Shown here piece by piece: positions 1 to 8,678 of a stretch of DNA of 64,000 nucleotides; the stretch's first letter is position 1; each line of letters starts with the position of its first letter. The stretch comes from Geobacter sp. Lineage in GTDB: Bacteria; Desulfobacterota; Desulfuromonadia; Geobacterales; DSM-12255. The notes beneath the pieces are model-generated. The model was not told where the DNA came from. It saw nothing but the letters and a program-made list of their open reading frames with translations, and ran no database searches. The stretch lies in the NCBI GenBank assembly GCA_009684525.1, contig WKKR01000006.1, forward strand, positions 62,001 through 126,000, in the 5' to 3' direction. The position numbers were made by a program, and so were the translations under genes.

Positions 1-54
1 TGCACTTTATCACATAACTTCCGGATTGCCATAACATTTTTCCCTGAGTACCGT

Positions 55-75
55 TTTGCGGCTCCGATCCGCAAA
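55..75. repeat. short hairpin upstream of cysE
   Basis: A perfect 7-bp inverted repeat (TTTGCGG, 7-nt loop, CCGCAAA) lies in the leader region before cysE. No T-tract follows on either strand, so it is not a convincing terminator. It may be an operator or the end of an upstream unit cut off by the window edge. Confidence 0.35.
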
Positions 76-90
76 TAATAGTTGATATAT

Positions 91-110
91 CTGGTAGGGT
101 ATGTTACCAG
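91..110. promoter_or_regulatory. candidate operator upstream of cysE-Rrf2 operon
   Basis: An inverted repeat CTGGTA-N8-TACCAG sits about 80 bp before the chosen cysE start. Dyad sites near promoters are typical of Rrf2-family regulators, and an Rrf2 gene is the second gene of this operon, so autoregulation is plausible. The link is inference; the dyad is seen directly. Confidence 0.35.
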
Positions 111-189
111 TTAGTAAACCCTGCAATTACGGCAGGTTTGCCAAGGCATGTCCGAGCCCGTTATGGAGGGGACCACGAAAGGGGACGCC

Positions 190-873
190 ATGTTTGCGCG
201 TATGAGAGAAGATATCCAGTCGGTTTTCGATCGCGATCCAGCGGCTCGCAATGTCCTGGAGGTCTTTTTCTGCTATCCGGGACTGCACGCCGTCTGGTTT
301 CACCGGATAGCCCACTGGTTCTGGAACCGGCAGTTCTACTTCCTGGGGAGGCTGATATCCCATTTCGGCCGTTTCTTCACCGGCATAGAGATCCATCCCG
401 GCGCAAAGATCGGCAGGAAATTCTTCATCGACCATGGAATGGGGGTCGTGATCGGTGAGACTGCCGAGATCGGCGATAACGTGACCATGTACCATGGCGT
501 CACCCTGGGAGGGGTGAGCTGGGAAAAGGTGAAGCGGCATCCAACCCTGGAGGATAACGTGGTGGTCGGCTCCGGGGCCAAGGTTTTAGGGCCGTTCACC
601 GTCGGCAATGGGGCAAAGATCGGCTCCAATTCTGTTGTTGTGAAGGAGGTTCCTCCTCATGCCACGGTGGTCGGCATCCCCGGCAGGGTGGTCATGGAGG
701 TGGAGAAACCGCATAAGCGTGTCGATCTTGAACATGGCAAGCTCCCTGACCCGGAGGCAAAGGCCATTTCCTGCCTGTTCGACCAGATCAGGGAACTGGA
801 GCGCAAGTACGCAGATCTTGCCACTGAACACGAAGAGCTCAAGAAACGGCTCGAAAAGGACGGCGGTGTCTGA
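190..873 (+). CDS. cysE: serine O-acetyltransferase CysE
   Basis: This 227-residue enzyme would transfer acetyl from acetyl-CoA to L-serine, making O-acetylserine for cysteine synthesis in the cytoplasm. An N-terminal helical domain (about residues 1-60) precedes a left-handed beta-helix of hexapeptide repeats (about 65-175). The active-site stretch [12 protein letters not shown] is at 80-91. A charged coiled tail ends the protein; the family norm is 220-270 residues. The ATG at 190 is chosen because GAAAGGGG lies just upstream; an in-frame ATG at 148 would add 14 residues. The stop overlaps the next start (TGATG), so it is translationally coupled to the Rrf2 regulator, as expected for cysteine or Fe-S control. 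Confidence 0.93.
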   Translation: MFARMREDIQSVFDRDPAARNVLEVFFCYPGLHAVWFHRIAHWFWNRQFYFLGRLISHFGRFFTGIEIHPGAKIGRKFFIDHGMGVVIGETAEIGDNVTMYHGVTLGGVSWEKVKRHPTLEDNVVVGSGAKVLGPFTVGNGAKIGSNSVVVKEVPPHATVVGIPGRVVMEVEKPHKRVDLEHGKLPDPEAKAISCLFDQIRELERKYADLATEHEELKKRLEKDGGV

Positions 874-1334
874 TGAGGCTGTCGACAAAGGCCCGGTACG
901 CGGTCAGGGCCATGGTCGACCTGGCGATTTACTCCAATGGTCGACCAGTTACCCTGAAGGAGATTGCCGGCCGTGAGGAAATCCCGCTCAGTTACCTGGA
1001 ACAGCTCTTCTTCAGGTTGAAGTGTGTTCGGCTGGTGGAGAGCGTGCGTGGTCCCGGTGGCGGTTACCTGCTCGCCAGGGACGGCAGCGAGATCACCGTA
1101 GGAGAGATAATTGCCGGCGTGGAGGAACAGCTCAATCCGGTGGCGTGCCTCGATAGCGGCGCTGCCGAGTGCTCCCGGATGCCGGCCTGTGTGACCTATT
1201 CCGTCTGGAAGGGACTGGGCGAACGGATTCATTCGTTCCTCGATTCGATCCGGCTCGCCGATCTAGCTGCTGATGCCCGACAGCGAATGGAGGCTGGTGC
1301 CGACCGACTCGGATCCGAAACATCTGCTTCTTGA
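873..1334 (+). CDS. Rrf2-family transcriptional regulator (IscR/CymR-like)
   Basis: A 153-residue DNA-binding protein with an N-terminal winged helix (about 1-70, beginning [10 protein letters not shown] as is usual for Rrf2). Cys92, Cys100 and Cys106 form the three-cysteine cluster that in IscR binds [2Fe-2S]; here the first gap is 7 residues rather than the IscR 5, and the second is 5. It overlaps cysE by one base pair. IscR-type members sense Fe-S status and CymR-type members sense cysteine supply. The cysteines favour a cluster-binding regulator and the cysE partner favours cysteine control, so I leave the exact ortholog open. Confidence 0.88.
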   Translation: MRLSTKARYAVRAMVDLAIYSNGRPVTLKEIAGREEIPLSYLEQLFFRLKCVRLVESVRGPGGGYLLARDGSEITVGEIIAGVEEQLNPVACLDSGAAECSRMPACVTYSVWKGLGERIHSFLDSIRLADLAADARQRMEAGADRLGSETSAS

Positions 1335-1372
1335 CCCCGGTACGCAGGCCGGGATATACTGCCTGAACCGTT

Positions 1373-1415
1373 AACGCCTCATCTTTCCATTCTTTGGAAG
1401 GTGCGGCGTTTTCTT
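1373..1415 (+). terminator. intrinsic terminator or attenuator between the Rrf2 gene and mnmA
   Basis: AACGCC(T)CA..TTTCC pairs with GGAAGGTG(C)GGCGTT across a 7-base loop, with mismatches, and is followed by TTCTT directly after the stem. It ends the cysE operon and lies about 35 bp before the mnmA start, so it could also act in the mnmA leader. Confidence 0.65.
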
Positions 1416-1449
1416 GTGCCGGACTGACACGGCCTGCGGAAGGATTATT

Positions 1450-2511
1450 ATGACCATTGCACAGAAAGCGCGGGTTGCGGTTGCCATGAGCGGCGGGGTG
1501 GATTCGTCGGTGACGGCGGCTCTGCTCAGCTCGCAGGGCTACGACGTCTTCGGGATCACCATGCGGGTAGCTCCCATGACTGGCCAGCAGGCGATCGACG
1601 ATGCTGTACTCGTCGCTGGCCGCCTCGGCATTGCCCATCACGTGGTCGACCTCTCGACACCTTTTCGCGAATCAGTGCTGAATCCCTTTGTTGCCGACTA
1701 TCGCGCAGGCAGGACCCCCAACCCGTGCGCCCGCTGCAACCCGCTGATCAAGTTCGGGCTCCTCCTGGATGCTGCGGTCGCTCTCGGTGCGGATTCCATG
1801 GCAACCGGGCACTATGCCCGCATCCAACGGGCAGAAGACGGCTCCTGCCGGCTCCTGAAGGGGGTCGATGCGGCTAAGGACCAGTCGTATTTCCTCTTTG
1901 GACTGCGCCAGGAGCAGTTGGCCAGGGTGCTTTTTCCGCTGGGCGGGATGACCAAGACCGCAGTCCGCACGCTCGCCGCCGAATTGGGGCTGCCGGTGAT
2001 GGAGAAGGCGGAGAGCCAGGAGATCTGTTTCATCCCGGATAACGACTATGTCAGGTTCCTGGAGGAAGAGGAGGGTGTACCAACCCTTGCCGGCAACATC
2101 GTTACCCGCCAGGGCGAGCTGCTCGGCCGCCACCGGGGCATCCATTGTTACACCGTCGGTCAGCGACGGGGGCTCGGCATCGCCTTTCGCGAACCGCTCT
2201 ATGTTCTGGGTGTCGATCCCTGCCGGCAGGAGGTGATCGTCGGCACCAGGAGCGAGCTCTTTCGCTCTGGCCTTCGCGCCGGCGGCTTCAACTGGATACT
2301 GCCGCAAGCCCTGCCGCGTCCGGCCACCTGCAAGATCCGCTACCGGCATCATCCCGTATCCTGCGAGCTGTCGGACAACGGCGATGGCCGAGTGCTGATC
2401 CTCTTCCATGCCCCGGAAAAAGGGGTCACACCGGGGCAGGCCGTTGTGGCCTACGACGGGGAGACGGTTCTGGGGGGGGGATGGATCGAGGAGGCGCTGG
2501 AGGAATGCTGA
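1450..2511 (+). CDS. mnmA: tRNA-specific 2-thiouridylase MnmA
   Basis: The product (353 aa) adds sulfur to U34 of tRNA-Lys, -Glu and -Gln anticodons, using ATP and a sulfur-relay persulfide. The PP-loop SGGVDSS is at residues 14-20. The catalytic pair is Cys96 (in NPCARC) and Cys193 (in SQEICF). The tRNA-recognition motifs ATGHYARI and KDQSYFLF are present, and a C-terminal beta-barrel follows. Length is typical for the family. The ATG at 1450 is chosen over an upstream TTG at 1414 because AAGGA lies at good spacing. The stop overlaps the mtaB start, pairing two tRNA anticodon-loop modification enzymes. Confidence 0.94.
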   Translation: MTIAQKARVAVAMSGGVDSSVTAALLSSQGYDVFGITMRVAPMTGQQAIDDAVLVAGRLGIAHHVVDLSTPFRESVLNPFVADYRAGRTPNPCARCNPLIKFGLLLDAAVALGADSMATGHYARIQRAEDGSCRLLKGVDAAKDQSYFLFGLRQEQLARVLFPLGGMTKTAVRTLAAELGLPVMEKAESQEICFIPDNDYVRFLEEEEGVPTLAGNIVTRQGELLGRHRGIHCYTVGQRRGLGIAFREPLYVLGVDPCRQEVIVGTRSELFRSGLRAGGFNWILPQALPRPATCKIRYRHHPVSCELSDNGDGRVLILFHAPEKGVTPGQAVVAYDGETVLGGGWIEEALEEC

Positions 2512-3809
2512 GGGTTGCCATTGCCACACTCGGGTGCAAGACCAACCAGTTCGAATCTGCCGTCATGGCCGAGAATCTCGCCAAGGACGGGTTGAGTCTG
2601 GTGCCGTTCGGCGAGGTGGCTGACGTGTATGTCATCAACACCTGTACCGTAACCGCTCGGACCGATGCCGAATCCCGGCGCCTGGTCCGCCGTGCCAGCC
2701 GGCTGAATCCGCAGGCGCGTATCGTGGTTACCGGCTGCTATGCCCAGGTTACTCCCAGCGACCTGGCTGCCATGCCGGAGGTCGGGCTGGTGGTGGGGAA
2801 TGAAGAGAAGAAGGGGCTGGCTGCACTTTTACGCCGGGAGGGGGTGGACAGCCGGGTGATGGTTTCCGACATCTCCCTGCAGTCCAGGGCCGAGCCGCTC
2901 TCCCTGGAGACCTTTGCCGAGCATACCCGTGCCTTTCTCCAGGTGCAGAATGGCTGCGACAGCTTCTGTTCCTACTGCATCGTCCCCTATGCCCGGGGCC
3001 GGAGCCGGAGTGTGCCCCAGCCACCGGTGCTGGAAGGGGTTGAACGGCTGACTGGCCAGGGGTTCCGGGAGGTGGTGCTGACCGGCATCCACCTGGGGAG
3101 CTACGGCCGGGACCTCGATCCCCCGGCAAGCCTTTTGGCTCTGCTGGAGCTCTTGCAACTCCGGGGTGCCACCGGCCGGCTCCGCCTCGGCTCCCTGGAA
3201 CCGCTGGACATAACCCCTGCATTGATTGCGTTCCTGGAGCGGTCGCCGATGGTCTGCCATCACCTCCACATCCCCCTGCAAAGCGGTTCGGACCAGGTGC
3301 TCGCACGGATGAACCGTCCTTACGACTCCGCCTATTTCCGGGATCTCGTGACGCGGCTCATGGCGGCCCTCCCCGGGGTCTGTCTCGGGCTTGACGTGAT
3401 TGCCGGCTTCCCCGGCGAGACCGATGCGGAGTTCGCCGACACCCTGCGGCTCATAGAAGAGCTGCCGGTGGCATACCTGCACGTCTTCCCATTTTCGTCA
3501 CGACCGGGAACTGCGGCGGCGGCCATGACCGGACACCTGCCGAGCCGGGTCGTCACGGAGCGCGCCCAGGCCCTGCGCCGTCTGGGTGAGGAGAAGCGTA
3601 GCGTCTATCAGAGCGGTTTCGTCGGCACGGAGCTGGATGTTCTGGTTTTGAAGCAGCAGGGTGCCGGCGTCTGGAGAGGCCTTTCGCGAAACTACCTGAC
3701 CGTCAGCTTCAGCGGTCATGCGGATCTTGCCAATACCGAAGTCCGTGTCCGCGTTACCTCGGTACGCGGCTCCTCCCTTTCCGGCGATTACGTCGGCCCT
3801 TTACCGTAG
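2505..3809 (+). CDS. mtaB: MtaB-type tRNA t6A37 methylthiotransferase
   Basis: A radical-SAM methylthiotransferase of 434 residues predicted to convert t6A37 to ms2t6A37 in tRNA. The N-terminal MTTase domain has cluster cysteines 11, 47 and 78 (TLGCKTNQ, NTCTVT, TGCYAQ). The radical SAM CxxxCxxC is Cys151/155/158, and a TRAM-like tail ends the protein. The NTCTVTARTD context resembles MtaB more than MiaB or RimO. The ATG at 2505 lies inside the last codons of mnmA with AGGA just upstream, so the two are coupled. Any longer upstream reading in this frame is out-of-frame mnmA sequence. Confidence 0.9.
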   Translation: MLRVAIATLGCKTNQFESAVMAENLAKDGLSLVPFGEVADVYVINTCTVTARTDAESRRLVRRASRLNPQARIVVTGCYAQVTPSDLAAMPEVGLVVGNEEKKGLAALLRREGVDSRVMVSDISLQSRAEPLSLETFAEHTRAFLQVQNGCDSFCSYCIVPYARGRSRSVPQPPVLEGVERLTGQGFREVVLTGIHLGSYGRDLDPPASLLALLELLQLRGATGRLRLGSLEPLDITPALIAFLERSPMVCHHLHIPLQSGSDQVLARMNRPYDSAYFRDLVTRLMAALPGVCLGLDVIAGFPGETDAEFADTLRLIEELPVAYLHVFPFSSRPGTAAAAMTGHLPSRVVTERAQALRRLGEEKRSVYQSGFVGTELDVLVLKQQGAGVWRGLSRNYLTVSFSGHADLANTEVRVRVTSVRGSSLSGDYVGPLP

Positions 3810-3852
3810 GCCTTTTCCGGGCATGTCCCGGATCGATCCCTCCCCACAGCCA

Positions 3853-5022
3853 TCATGAAAAGCTTCTGAACCGCTCCACTGCCTCGGGAATGGTCGCTTC
3901 GGTAATGTTGCCGAATGCCAAGCGGAGGTAGCGTGTCAGGTCGGATCCGAAGACCTCGCCGGGGAGGGTGAGCACCCCTGCCTCCTCCACCAGCCGTCTG
4001 GCCACCTCGCGACCGCTCAGGTCGGCAAAGGGGTGGCGCACCCAGGCAAAAAAGGCGCCGCTGGTGACCAACTCAAAGGGGTTGCCGGGTTGCGTGAAGA
4101 GTCCTTTCAGAAGATTATGGCGGCGTTCCATCAGGTCCCGGTTTTCGGCCACCCACCCGTCCAGGTGCTCGGTCCCGTATTTGACGGCCAGCTGGGTGAG
4201 GCGCGGCTGACAGACCGTCATCGAGTCCTGGGCCTTCAAGACCTGGCTGATGAATTCACCTGAGGCAGCCAGCATGCCGGCACGGAAACCGGTGAGAGCA
4301 TAGGTCTTGCCGAAGGACATGATATGGATGAAATGATCGTCCCAGCCGGGCCGTTCAAAGAGACGGTGCGGTTGGACCCCGCCGGGGATGAAGTCGCTGT
4401 ATGTTTCGTCCAGCACCAGGGCGATCCCTCTGTCGCGGGCAAGTTCGTAGAGCTCGTCGATGATCTCAGGCGGGGTCACCGCACCGGTCGGGTTGCTGGG
4501 GGTGACCAGGAGGATGGCGCGGGTTCGCGGGGTAATGAGGCGGGCAATGGTTGCCGGCTGCGGGATGCCCCTCTCCTCTGGGACAAAGGGGGCTGCGATG
4601 GCGCGGATGTTGAGGATGGCCAGCGCCATGGGGTGGTCGAAGTATGCCGGTTCCTGGATGATGACCTCATCTCCCGGTTGGCAGAGTCCGAGCATGGCGA
4701 GCCAGAATGCCTGGCTGGCTCCGACGGTGAGGCAGAGCTGTCCGGGTGAGAGGCGTCCCCGGTACGTGCGCGCATAGCGGGAGCAGATCGCCTCGCGCAC
4801 CTCGGGCAACCCTTCGTCGGGCGTGTAGCGGGCGATGGACGGGTCGTCGAGGAGCATCTTCAGGTGCTCGATCATCCCGCCTGCAGGGGGATAAGCCGGC
4901 ACCGCCTGGCAGAGATCGACCAGTGGCGGTCCGCCGGGTTGGCGTCCGGCGATCCAGCCGGTTACCTCGGTGATCGGGGGAGGGTGTACCCAGGAAAAGG
5001 ATTCAGCAGTGCGATAGTTCAT
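3853..5022 (-). CDS. class I/II PLP-dependent aminotransferase
   Basis: A fold-type I aminotransferase of 389 residues. The PLP lysine is Lys239 in SFGKTYALTGFRAG; the cofactor-contacting NPTG motif (177-180) and DETY (206-209) are also present. A C-terminal RLAFGN segment matches substrate-carboxylate-binding arginine regions. It resembles the broad aspartate/aromatic aminotransferase (arginine:pyruvate-like) group, and the substrate cannot be assigned from sequence. The start has GGAG six bases upstream. It is convergent with mtaB and divergent from the cupin gene, with which it may share a control region. Confidence 0.85.
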   Translation of the reverse strand: MNYRTAESFSWVHPPPITEVTGWIAGRQPGGPPLVDLCQAVPAYPPAGGMIEHLKMLLDDPSIARYTPDEGLPEVREAICSRYARTYRGRLSPGQLCLTVGASQAFWLAMLGLCQPGDEVIIQEPAYFDHPMALAILNIRAIAAPFVPEERGIPQPATIARLITPRTRAILLVTPSNPTGAVTPPEIIDELYELARDRGIALVLDETYSDFIPGGVQPHRLFERPGWDDHFIHIMSFGKTYALTGFRAGMLAASGEFISQVLKAQDSMTVCQPRLTQLAVKYGTEHLDGWVAENRDLMERRHNLLKGLFTQPGNPFELVTSGAFFAWVRHPFADLSGREVARRLVEEAGVLTLPGEVFGSDLTRYLRLAFGNITEATIPEAVERFRSFS

Positions 5023-5196
5023 GGCGCGCTCCGGGATTCGACGTCTGACCGTACTCTACTCGATTGCGGCCCGATCCGCAAGACAGGTGAACCGCAGGTT
5101 CTTGATTCCGGTCAAGCCAGCCGACCCCTTTTTGTGGTACGGTTATTATATAAGAAGCGAGAGAAGATGCCGCAATGCGGAACTCTGGAGGATGCC

Positions 5197-5526
5197 ATGA
5201 GCGGAGAAGAAACGAGACAGGCACAATTGATGACCCTCAACCAGGTGGTGGACTACCAGGCCGGCGCGGTGGTCAGCAAGACCCTGGTGGACAAGAAGAT
5301 CGGCACGATCACGGTTTTTGCCTTTGCCGCGGAACAGGGGCTGTCTGAGCATACCGCCCCGTTCGATGCGGTGGTGCAGGTGATCGATGGCGAGGCAAAG
5401 GTTACCGTGGCCGGCAAGGACTACCAGGTTGCGGCAGGGCAGATGATCATCATGCCGGCCAACCAGCCCCATGCCCTGCGGGCCGAACAACCGTTCAAGA
5501 TGGTCCTGGTGATGATCCGGGCCTGA
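5197..5526 (+). CDS. small cupin-domain protein
   Basis: A 109-residue single-domain cupin. Motif 1 is degenerate (SEHTAPFDAVVQVIDGEAKV) and motif 2 is PANQPHAL, giving a few possible metal ligands (His, Asp, His). It has no signal peptide. Such small cupins are often metal-binding beta-barrels of unknown substrate, or ligand-sensing proteins. The ATG at 5197 is chosen because GGAGGA precedes it; an ATG at 5167 would add ten residues. It is divergent from the aminotransferase and followed by a long AT-rich gap. The specific function is unknown. Confidence 0.8.
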   Translation: MSGEETRQAQLMTLNQVVDYQAGAVVSKTLVDKKIGTITVFAFAAEQGLSEHTAPFDAVVQVIDGEAKVTVAGKDYQVAAGQMIIMPANQPHALRAEQPFKMVLVMIRA

Positions 5527-6004
5527 GGTCGTTGTCGGGTGACAGGTGGTTCTGGTATTTTGCGCCCCTACCAAAGTGTTATGAGAAAATGCTCACAAAG
5601 TCTCGCTTTGCCTTGGCAATCGAAGAATTGGAGCCTGTTCGACATTCCACAACTCCTGTGGAAAGTGCTGTGGAAAAGATGGTGGGAGCGTAACACAACT
5701 GTCACGAAAACTAACCGGATTCTGCAAATTGCATAAAAAATGTGCACGCTGGAGTTTACGCGCTTTTTTCGAAAAAACCATTATATTCCAATGTGTTGTG
5801 CAACTATTGGAAATGGCAGTACAAACCTGTTGTCAAGTGGTTTTTCACGATTTTTTTTCGTATCAGCCCCTCCATTGTTTCAGTAGCATCGTGTTTTAAA
5901 AATCTTGACTTGCCGGGCCTGCTATGTTAATAAATAACCCCTTTTAATTCAATGGGTTAATAATTGGCAGGCATATGCGTGCCCCGGTCTGCGGGAGGTA
6001 AGTC
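5527..6004. promoter_or_regulatory. long palindrome-rich intergenic control region before the acyl-CoA ligase
   Basis: This 478-bp stretch is AT-rich and I see no convincing gene in it. It holds a dyad TTCCACA-N5-TGTGGAA (5645-5663) followed by a third half-site TGTGGAAA (5669-5676), a TTTTTTCGAAAAAA palindrome (5764-5777), a possible promoter (TTGACT at 5905, TAATAA at 5928, 17-bp spacer) and TAACCC-N13-GGGTTA (5935-5959) just past the -10. This arrangement suggests repressor control of the downstream fatty-acid gene. Confidence 0.5.
5905..5933 (+). promoter_or_regulatory. candidate sigma-70-type promoter for the acyl-CoA ligase
   Basis: TTGACT at 5905-5910 and TAATAA at 5928-5933 are separated by 17 bp, about 70 bp upstream of the start codon. 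The -35 is good and the -10 is weak. The dyad TAACCC-N13-GGGTTA begins inside or just after the -10, where a repressor would block initiation. Confidence 0.4.
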
Positions 6005-7663
6005 ATGATGCAACAACTGGAATGGACGGTAGGCGGGCTGCTTGACCAGATTGCGGAGACCTACCCGGACAATGACGCGTTGGTTTACCACGAACGGGGC
6101 TTGCGCTATTCCTATCGGGAATTCAACCAGGTCTGTCGGCAGGTTGCCAAAGGGCTGATGAAGCTCGGCATCGGCAAGGGGGAAAACGTTGCCATCTGGG
6201 CCTACAACGTCCCGGAGTGGGTCATCCTCCAGTTTGCCACGGCCAAGATCGGCGCCATCTTGGTAACGGTCAACACCGCCTACAAGTCGGCCGAACTCGA
6301 ATACATCCTCGATCAGTCCGACTCTACCACCCTGTTCATGGTCAAATCCTTCAAGGATACGGACTATGTTGCCACGCTGAATGCAGTGGTGCCGGAACTG
6401 GCGACCGCCAAAACGGGGACGCTCAGCACCCCCAAACTCCCCTTTCTCAAGAACGTGGTCTTTATCGGCGACGAAACTCCCGGCGGCATGCTCAACTTCG
6501 CCCAGATCGTCGAGATGGGAAAAGAGGTGTCCGATGCCGAACTGGCAGCCGTGGAGGCTACCCTTGACCGGCACGACACCATCAACATGCAGTACACCTC
6601 CGGCACCACCGGGTTTCCCAAGGGGGTGATGCTGACCCATCACAACCTGGTCAACAATGGCTTTGCCATTGGCGAATGCATGAAGTTCACTGAAAAGGAT
6701 CGGCTCTGCATTCCGGTCCCGTTTTTTCACTGCTTCGGCTGCGTTCTCGGGGTCATGGCGAGTGTCACCCACGGTTCCACGATGGTGCCGGTGGAGATCT
6801 TCGATCCGCTCAAGGTGTTGCAGACCATTGAAAAGGAGCGCTGCACCGCGGTCCATGGCGTCCCCACCATGTTCATCGCCGAGCTGGAACATCCGGAATT
6901 CAGTAGATTCGACCTCACCAGCATGCGCACCGGGATCATGGCCGGGTCGGTCTGTCCGATCGAGGTGATGAAGCGCGCGGTCAATGACATGCATGTCACG
7001 GAAATCACCAGCGTCTATGGCCAGACTGAGTCTTCGCCCGGCATTACCCAGACCCGCACCGAGGATTCGATCGAGCTGCGAGTGGCCACGGTGGGGCGGG
7101 CGCTGCCGGGAGCCGAGGTGAAGATCGTCGACATCGAGACCGGGGCTACTTTGCCGCCGGGCAAGCAGGGGGAGCTCTGTGCACGGGGCTACATGGTCAT
7201 GAAGGGGTACTACAAGATGCCGGAGGAGACCGCCAAGGTGATCGACGCCGACGGCTGGCTGCATACCGGCGACTTGGCCGTGATGGACGAGAACGGCTAC
7301 TGCAAGATCACCGGCCGGATCAAGCAGATGATCATCCGTGGCGGCGAGAACATCTACCCCCGAGAGATCGAGGAGTTTCTCTACACCCACCCAAAGATCT
7401 CCGATATCCAGATATATGGCGTTCCGGACAGGAAATACGGCGAGCAGGTGATGGCTGCCGTTATCCTCAAGAAAGGGGTGGAGATGACCGAACAGGAGGT
7501 GAAGGACTTCTGCAAGGGGCGGATCGCCAACTACAAGATCCCGCGCTACGTGAAGTTTGTCGACTCCTATCCCATGACCGCCAGTGGCAAGATCCAGAAG
7601 TTCAAGCTGCGGGAGATGGCCATCAAGGAGCTCCACCTGGAGGAAGACGGAACCGCTGCCTGA
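6005..7663 (+). CDS. fatty acyl-CoA synthetase (AMP-binding, FadD-like)
   Basis: A 552-residue ANL-superfamily adenylating enzyme, predicted to activate medium- or long-chain fatty acids to acyl-CoA with ATP. The P-loop-like motif [12 protein letters not shown] starts near residue 197; the YGQTE motif (A5) is near 338, HTGDLAV (A7) near 419 and the catalytic C-terminal lysine in ASGKIQK near 530. The start follows GGGAGGTAAG. It is a single-gene unit between a candidate regulated promoter and a strong terminator. Chain-length preference cannot be read from the sequence. Confidence 0.9.
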   Translation: MMQQLEWTVGGLLDQIAETYPDNDALVYHERGLRYSYREFNQVCRQVAKGLMKLGIGKGENVAIWAYNVPEWVILQFATAKIGAILVTVNTAYKSAELEYILDQSDSTTLFMVKSFKDTDYVATLNAVVPELATAKTGTLSTPKLPFLKNVVFIGDETPGGMLNFAQIVEMGKEVSDAELAAVEATLDRHDTINMQYTSGTTGFPKGVMLTHHNLVNNGFAIGECMKFTEKDRLCIPVPFFHCFGCVLGVMASVTHGSTMVPVEIFDPLKVLQTIEKERCTAVHGVPTMFIAELEHPEFSRFDLTSMRTGIMAGSVCPIEVMKRAVNDMHVTEITSVYGQTESSPGITQTRTEDSIELRVATVGRALPGAEVKIVDIETGATLPPGKQGELCARGYMVMKGYYKMPEETAKVIDADGWLHTGDLAVMDENGYCKITGRIKQMIIRGGENIYPREIEEFLYTHPKISDIQIYGVPDRKYGEQVMAAVILKKGVEMTEQEVKDFCKGRIANYKIPRYVKFVDSYPMTASGKIQKFKLREMAIKELHLEEDGTAA

Positions 7664-7690
7664 CCCGTCCGCCACAATCGTTGCCGTTGA

Positions 7691-7726
7691 CCGCCCGGAG
7701 CATCCCGCTCGCGGGCGGTTTTCGTT
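7691..7726. terminator. intrinsic terminator after the acyl-CoA ligase
   Basis: CCGCCCG pairs with CGGGCGG across a 14-nt loop and is followed by TTTTCGTTT. It lies between convergent genes and could serve both. Confidence 0.75.
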
Positions 7727-7756
7727 TATGGCGTTGCGCGGCCGGAGTTTGGGGGA

Positions 7757-8353
7757 TCAGAGCTTGCGCATGAGGAAGGTCGAGTATTCTTCCATGATAC
7801 GGCTGTCGATCTGTTCGCAGCCTTCCCTGATGAACCTCTGCTGGACATCGAACTTGTCCTGGAGAGGGATGCCGGAGAGGAGGAGGTAGCCGCCGGGGCG
7901 GGTCATGGCGACCATCTGACTGCTCAGGGCCAGATGGATGTCCGCGTAGATATTGGCGAGAAGCAGGTCGAACGAGCAGTCGGCAAGGCAGGCGAGCTCG
8001 CCGCAAACGCTCACGATTTGCTCTCCCATCTCATTCAGGCGAACATTGTCCGCGCAGGAAACCGCTGCCTTCCAGTCGATGTCCAGAGCCACCACGTGGT
8101 TCACCCCCAGCCGCGCCGCCGCTATGGCAAGTATCCCGGTGCCGCTTCCCAGGTCCAAGGCATGCATGCCGTTCAATTCCGGCAATGCCGCGATAAACTC
8201 CAGACAGGAAGCGGTGGTTTCGTGTTCTCCCGAGCCGAACGCCCCCTTCTTGCCCAGGAACAGGGGGATGGTGTCCGATCCGCTGATTGTCTCCCCTTCG
8301 GGGATAATGGTGAACTGACCGATAGCAAAGGGCCTGAAGATCCGACCGTACAT
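7757..8353 (-). CDS. short PrmA-like SAM-dependent methyltransferase
   Basis: A class I methyltransferase of about 198 residues that resembles the catalytic domain of ribosomal protein L11 methyltransferase. It has GAFGSGEHETT (the PrmA AFGTGxHxTT motif), the SAM-binding LDLGSGTGILAIAAA, an acidic LDID end to strand 2, and LLANIY in place of the PrmA NIL motif. It lacks most of the N-terminal substrate-recognition domain of full-length PrmA (about 290-300 aa), so the target may not be L11. Start choice is uncertain: the ATG at 8353 has AGGAG seven bases upstream, while in-frame ATGs at 8359 and 8368 overlap or precede that site. Confidence 0.75.
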   Translation of the reverse strand: MYGRIFRPFAIGQFTIIPEGETISGSDTIPLFLGKKGAFGSGEHETTASCLEFIAALPELNGMHALDLGSGTGILAIAAARLGVNHVVALDIDWKAAVSCADNVRLNEMGEQIVSVCGELACLADCSFDLLLANIYADIHLALSSQMVAMTRPGGYLLLSGIPLQDKFDVQQRFIREGCEQIDSRIMEEYSTFLMRKL

Positions 8354-8519
8354 TGGCATGCTCCTCATGGTGGGGTGCGGCTACGGTACACGTTTTTGCC
8401 GGCTCTGTGAAGGGGCTTGCAATAAGAACCCCATTGTTTTCTCTGGACAGGCCGGGCGGAGATTGTGTATACACGTTTCTGCGGCGGACTGCTGCCAGAG
8501 TTGTCACCGGGAGGAATGC

Positions 8520-8678
8520 ATGCAGGTACGGGGGATCATCCTCGGGAGCGTTTTTGCGCTGTTCATCATCTGTTTTATCGCCATCATCGTTGAGGAGACG
8601 CTGCTTGGCGGCCGGCGGCGCCGCCGGATGGAAAAGAGCCTCAAGGAGCGGAAACATGCGGATAACACCAACCACTGA
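8520..8678 (+). CDS. small single-span membrane protein (52 aa)
   Basis: The ATG at 8520 follows a strong GGGAGGA site. The peptide has one hydrophobic span (about residues 5-24, IILGSVFALFIICFIAIIV) followed by an Arg-rich juxtamembrane segment (GGRRRRRMEK), predicting N-out/C-in topology. It ends 23 bp inside the following M24 peptidase gene, so the two are probably co-translated. I do not recognise the family. The good ribosome site, the membrane signature and the tight coupling support a real gene. Confidence 0.65.
   Translation: MQVRGIILGSVFALFIICFIAIIVEETLLGGRRRRRMEKSLKERKHADNTNH

Noticed and set aside
3816-3832. TCCGGG-CATGT-CCCGGA hairpin between mtaB and the aminotransferase
   Set aside because: There is no T-tract on either strand in the right direction, so a terminator is not supported.
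5957-7675. 572-codon minus-strand frame opposite the acyl-CoA ligase
   Set aside because: The plus-strand frame has all ANL motifs. The antisense translation is His/Asp-rich, typical of a mirrored GC-rich gene.
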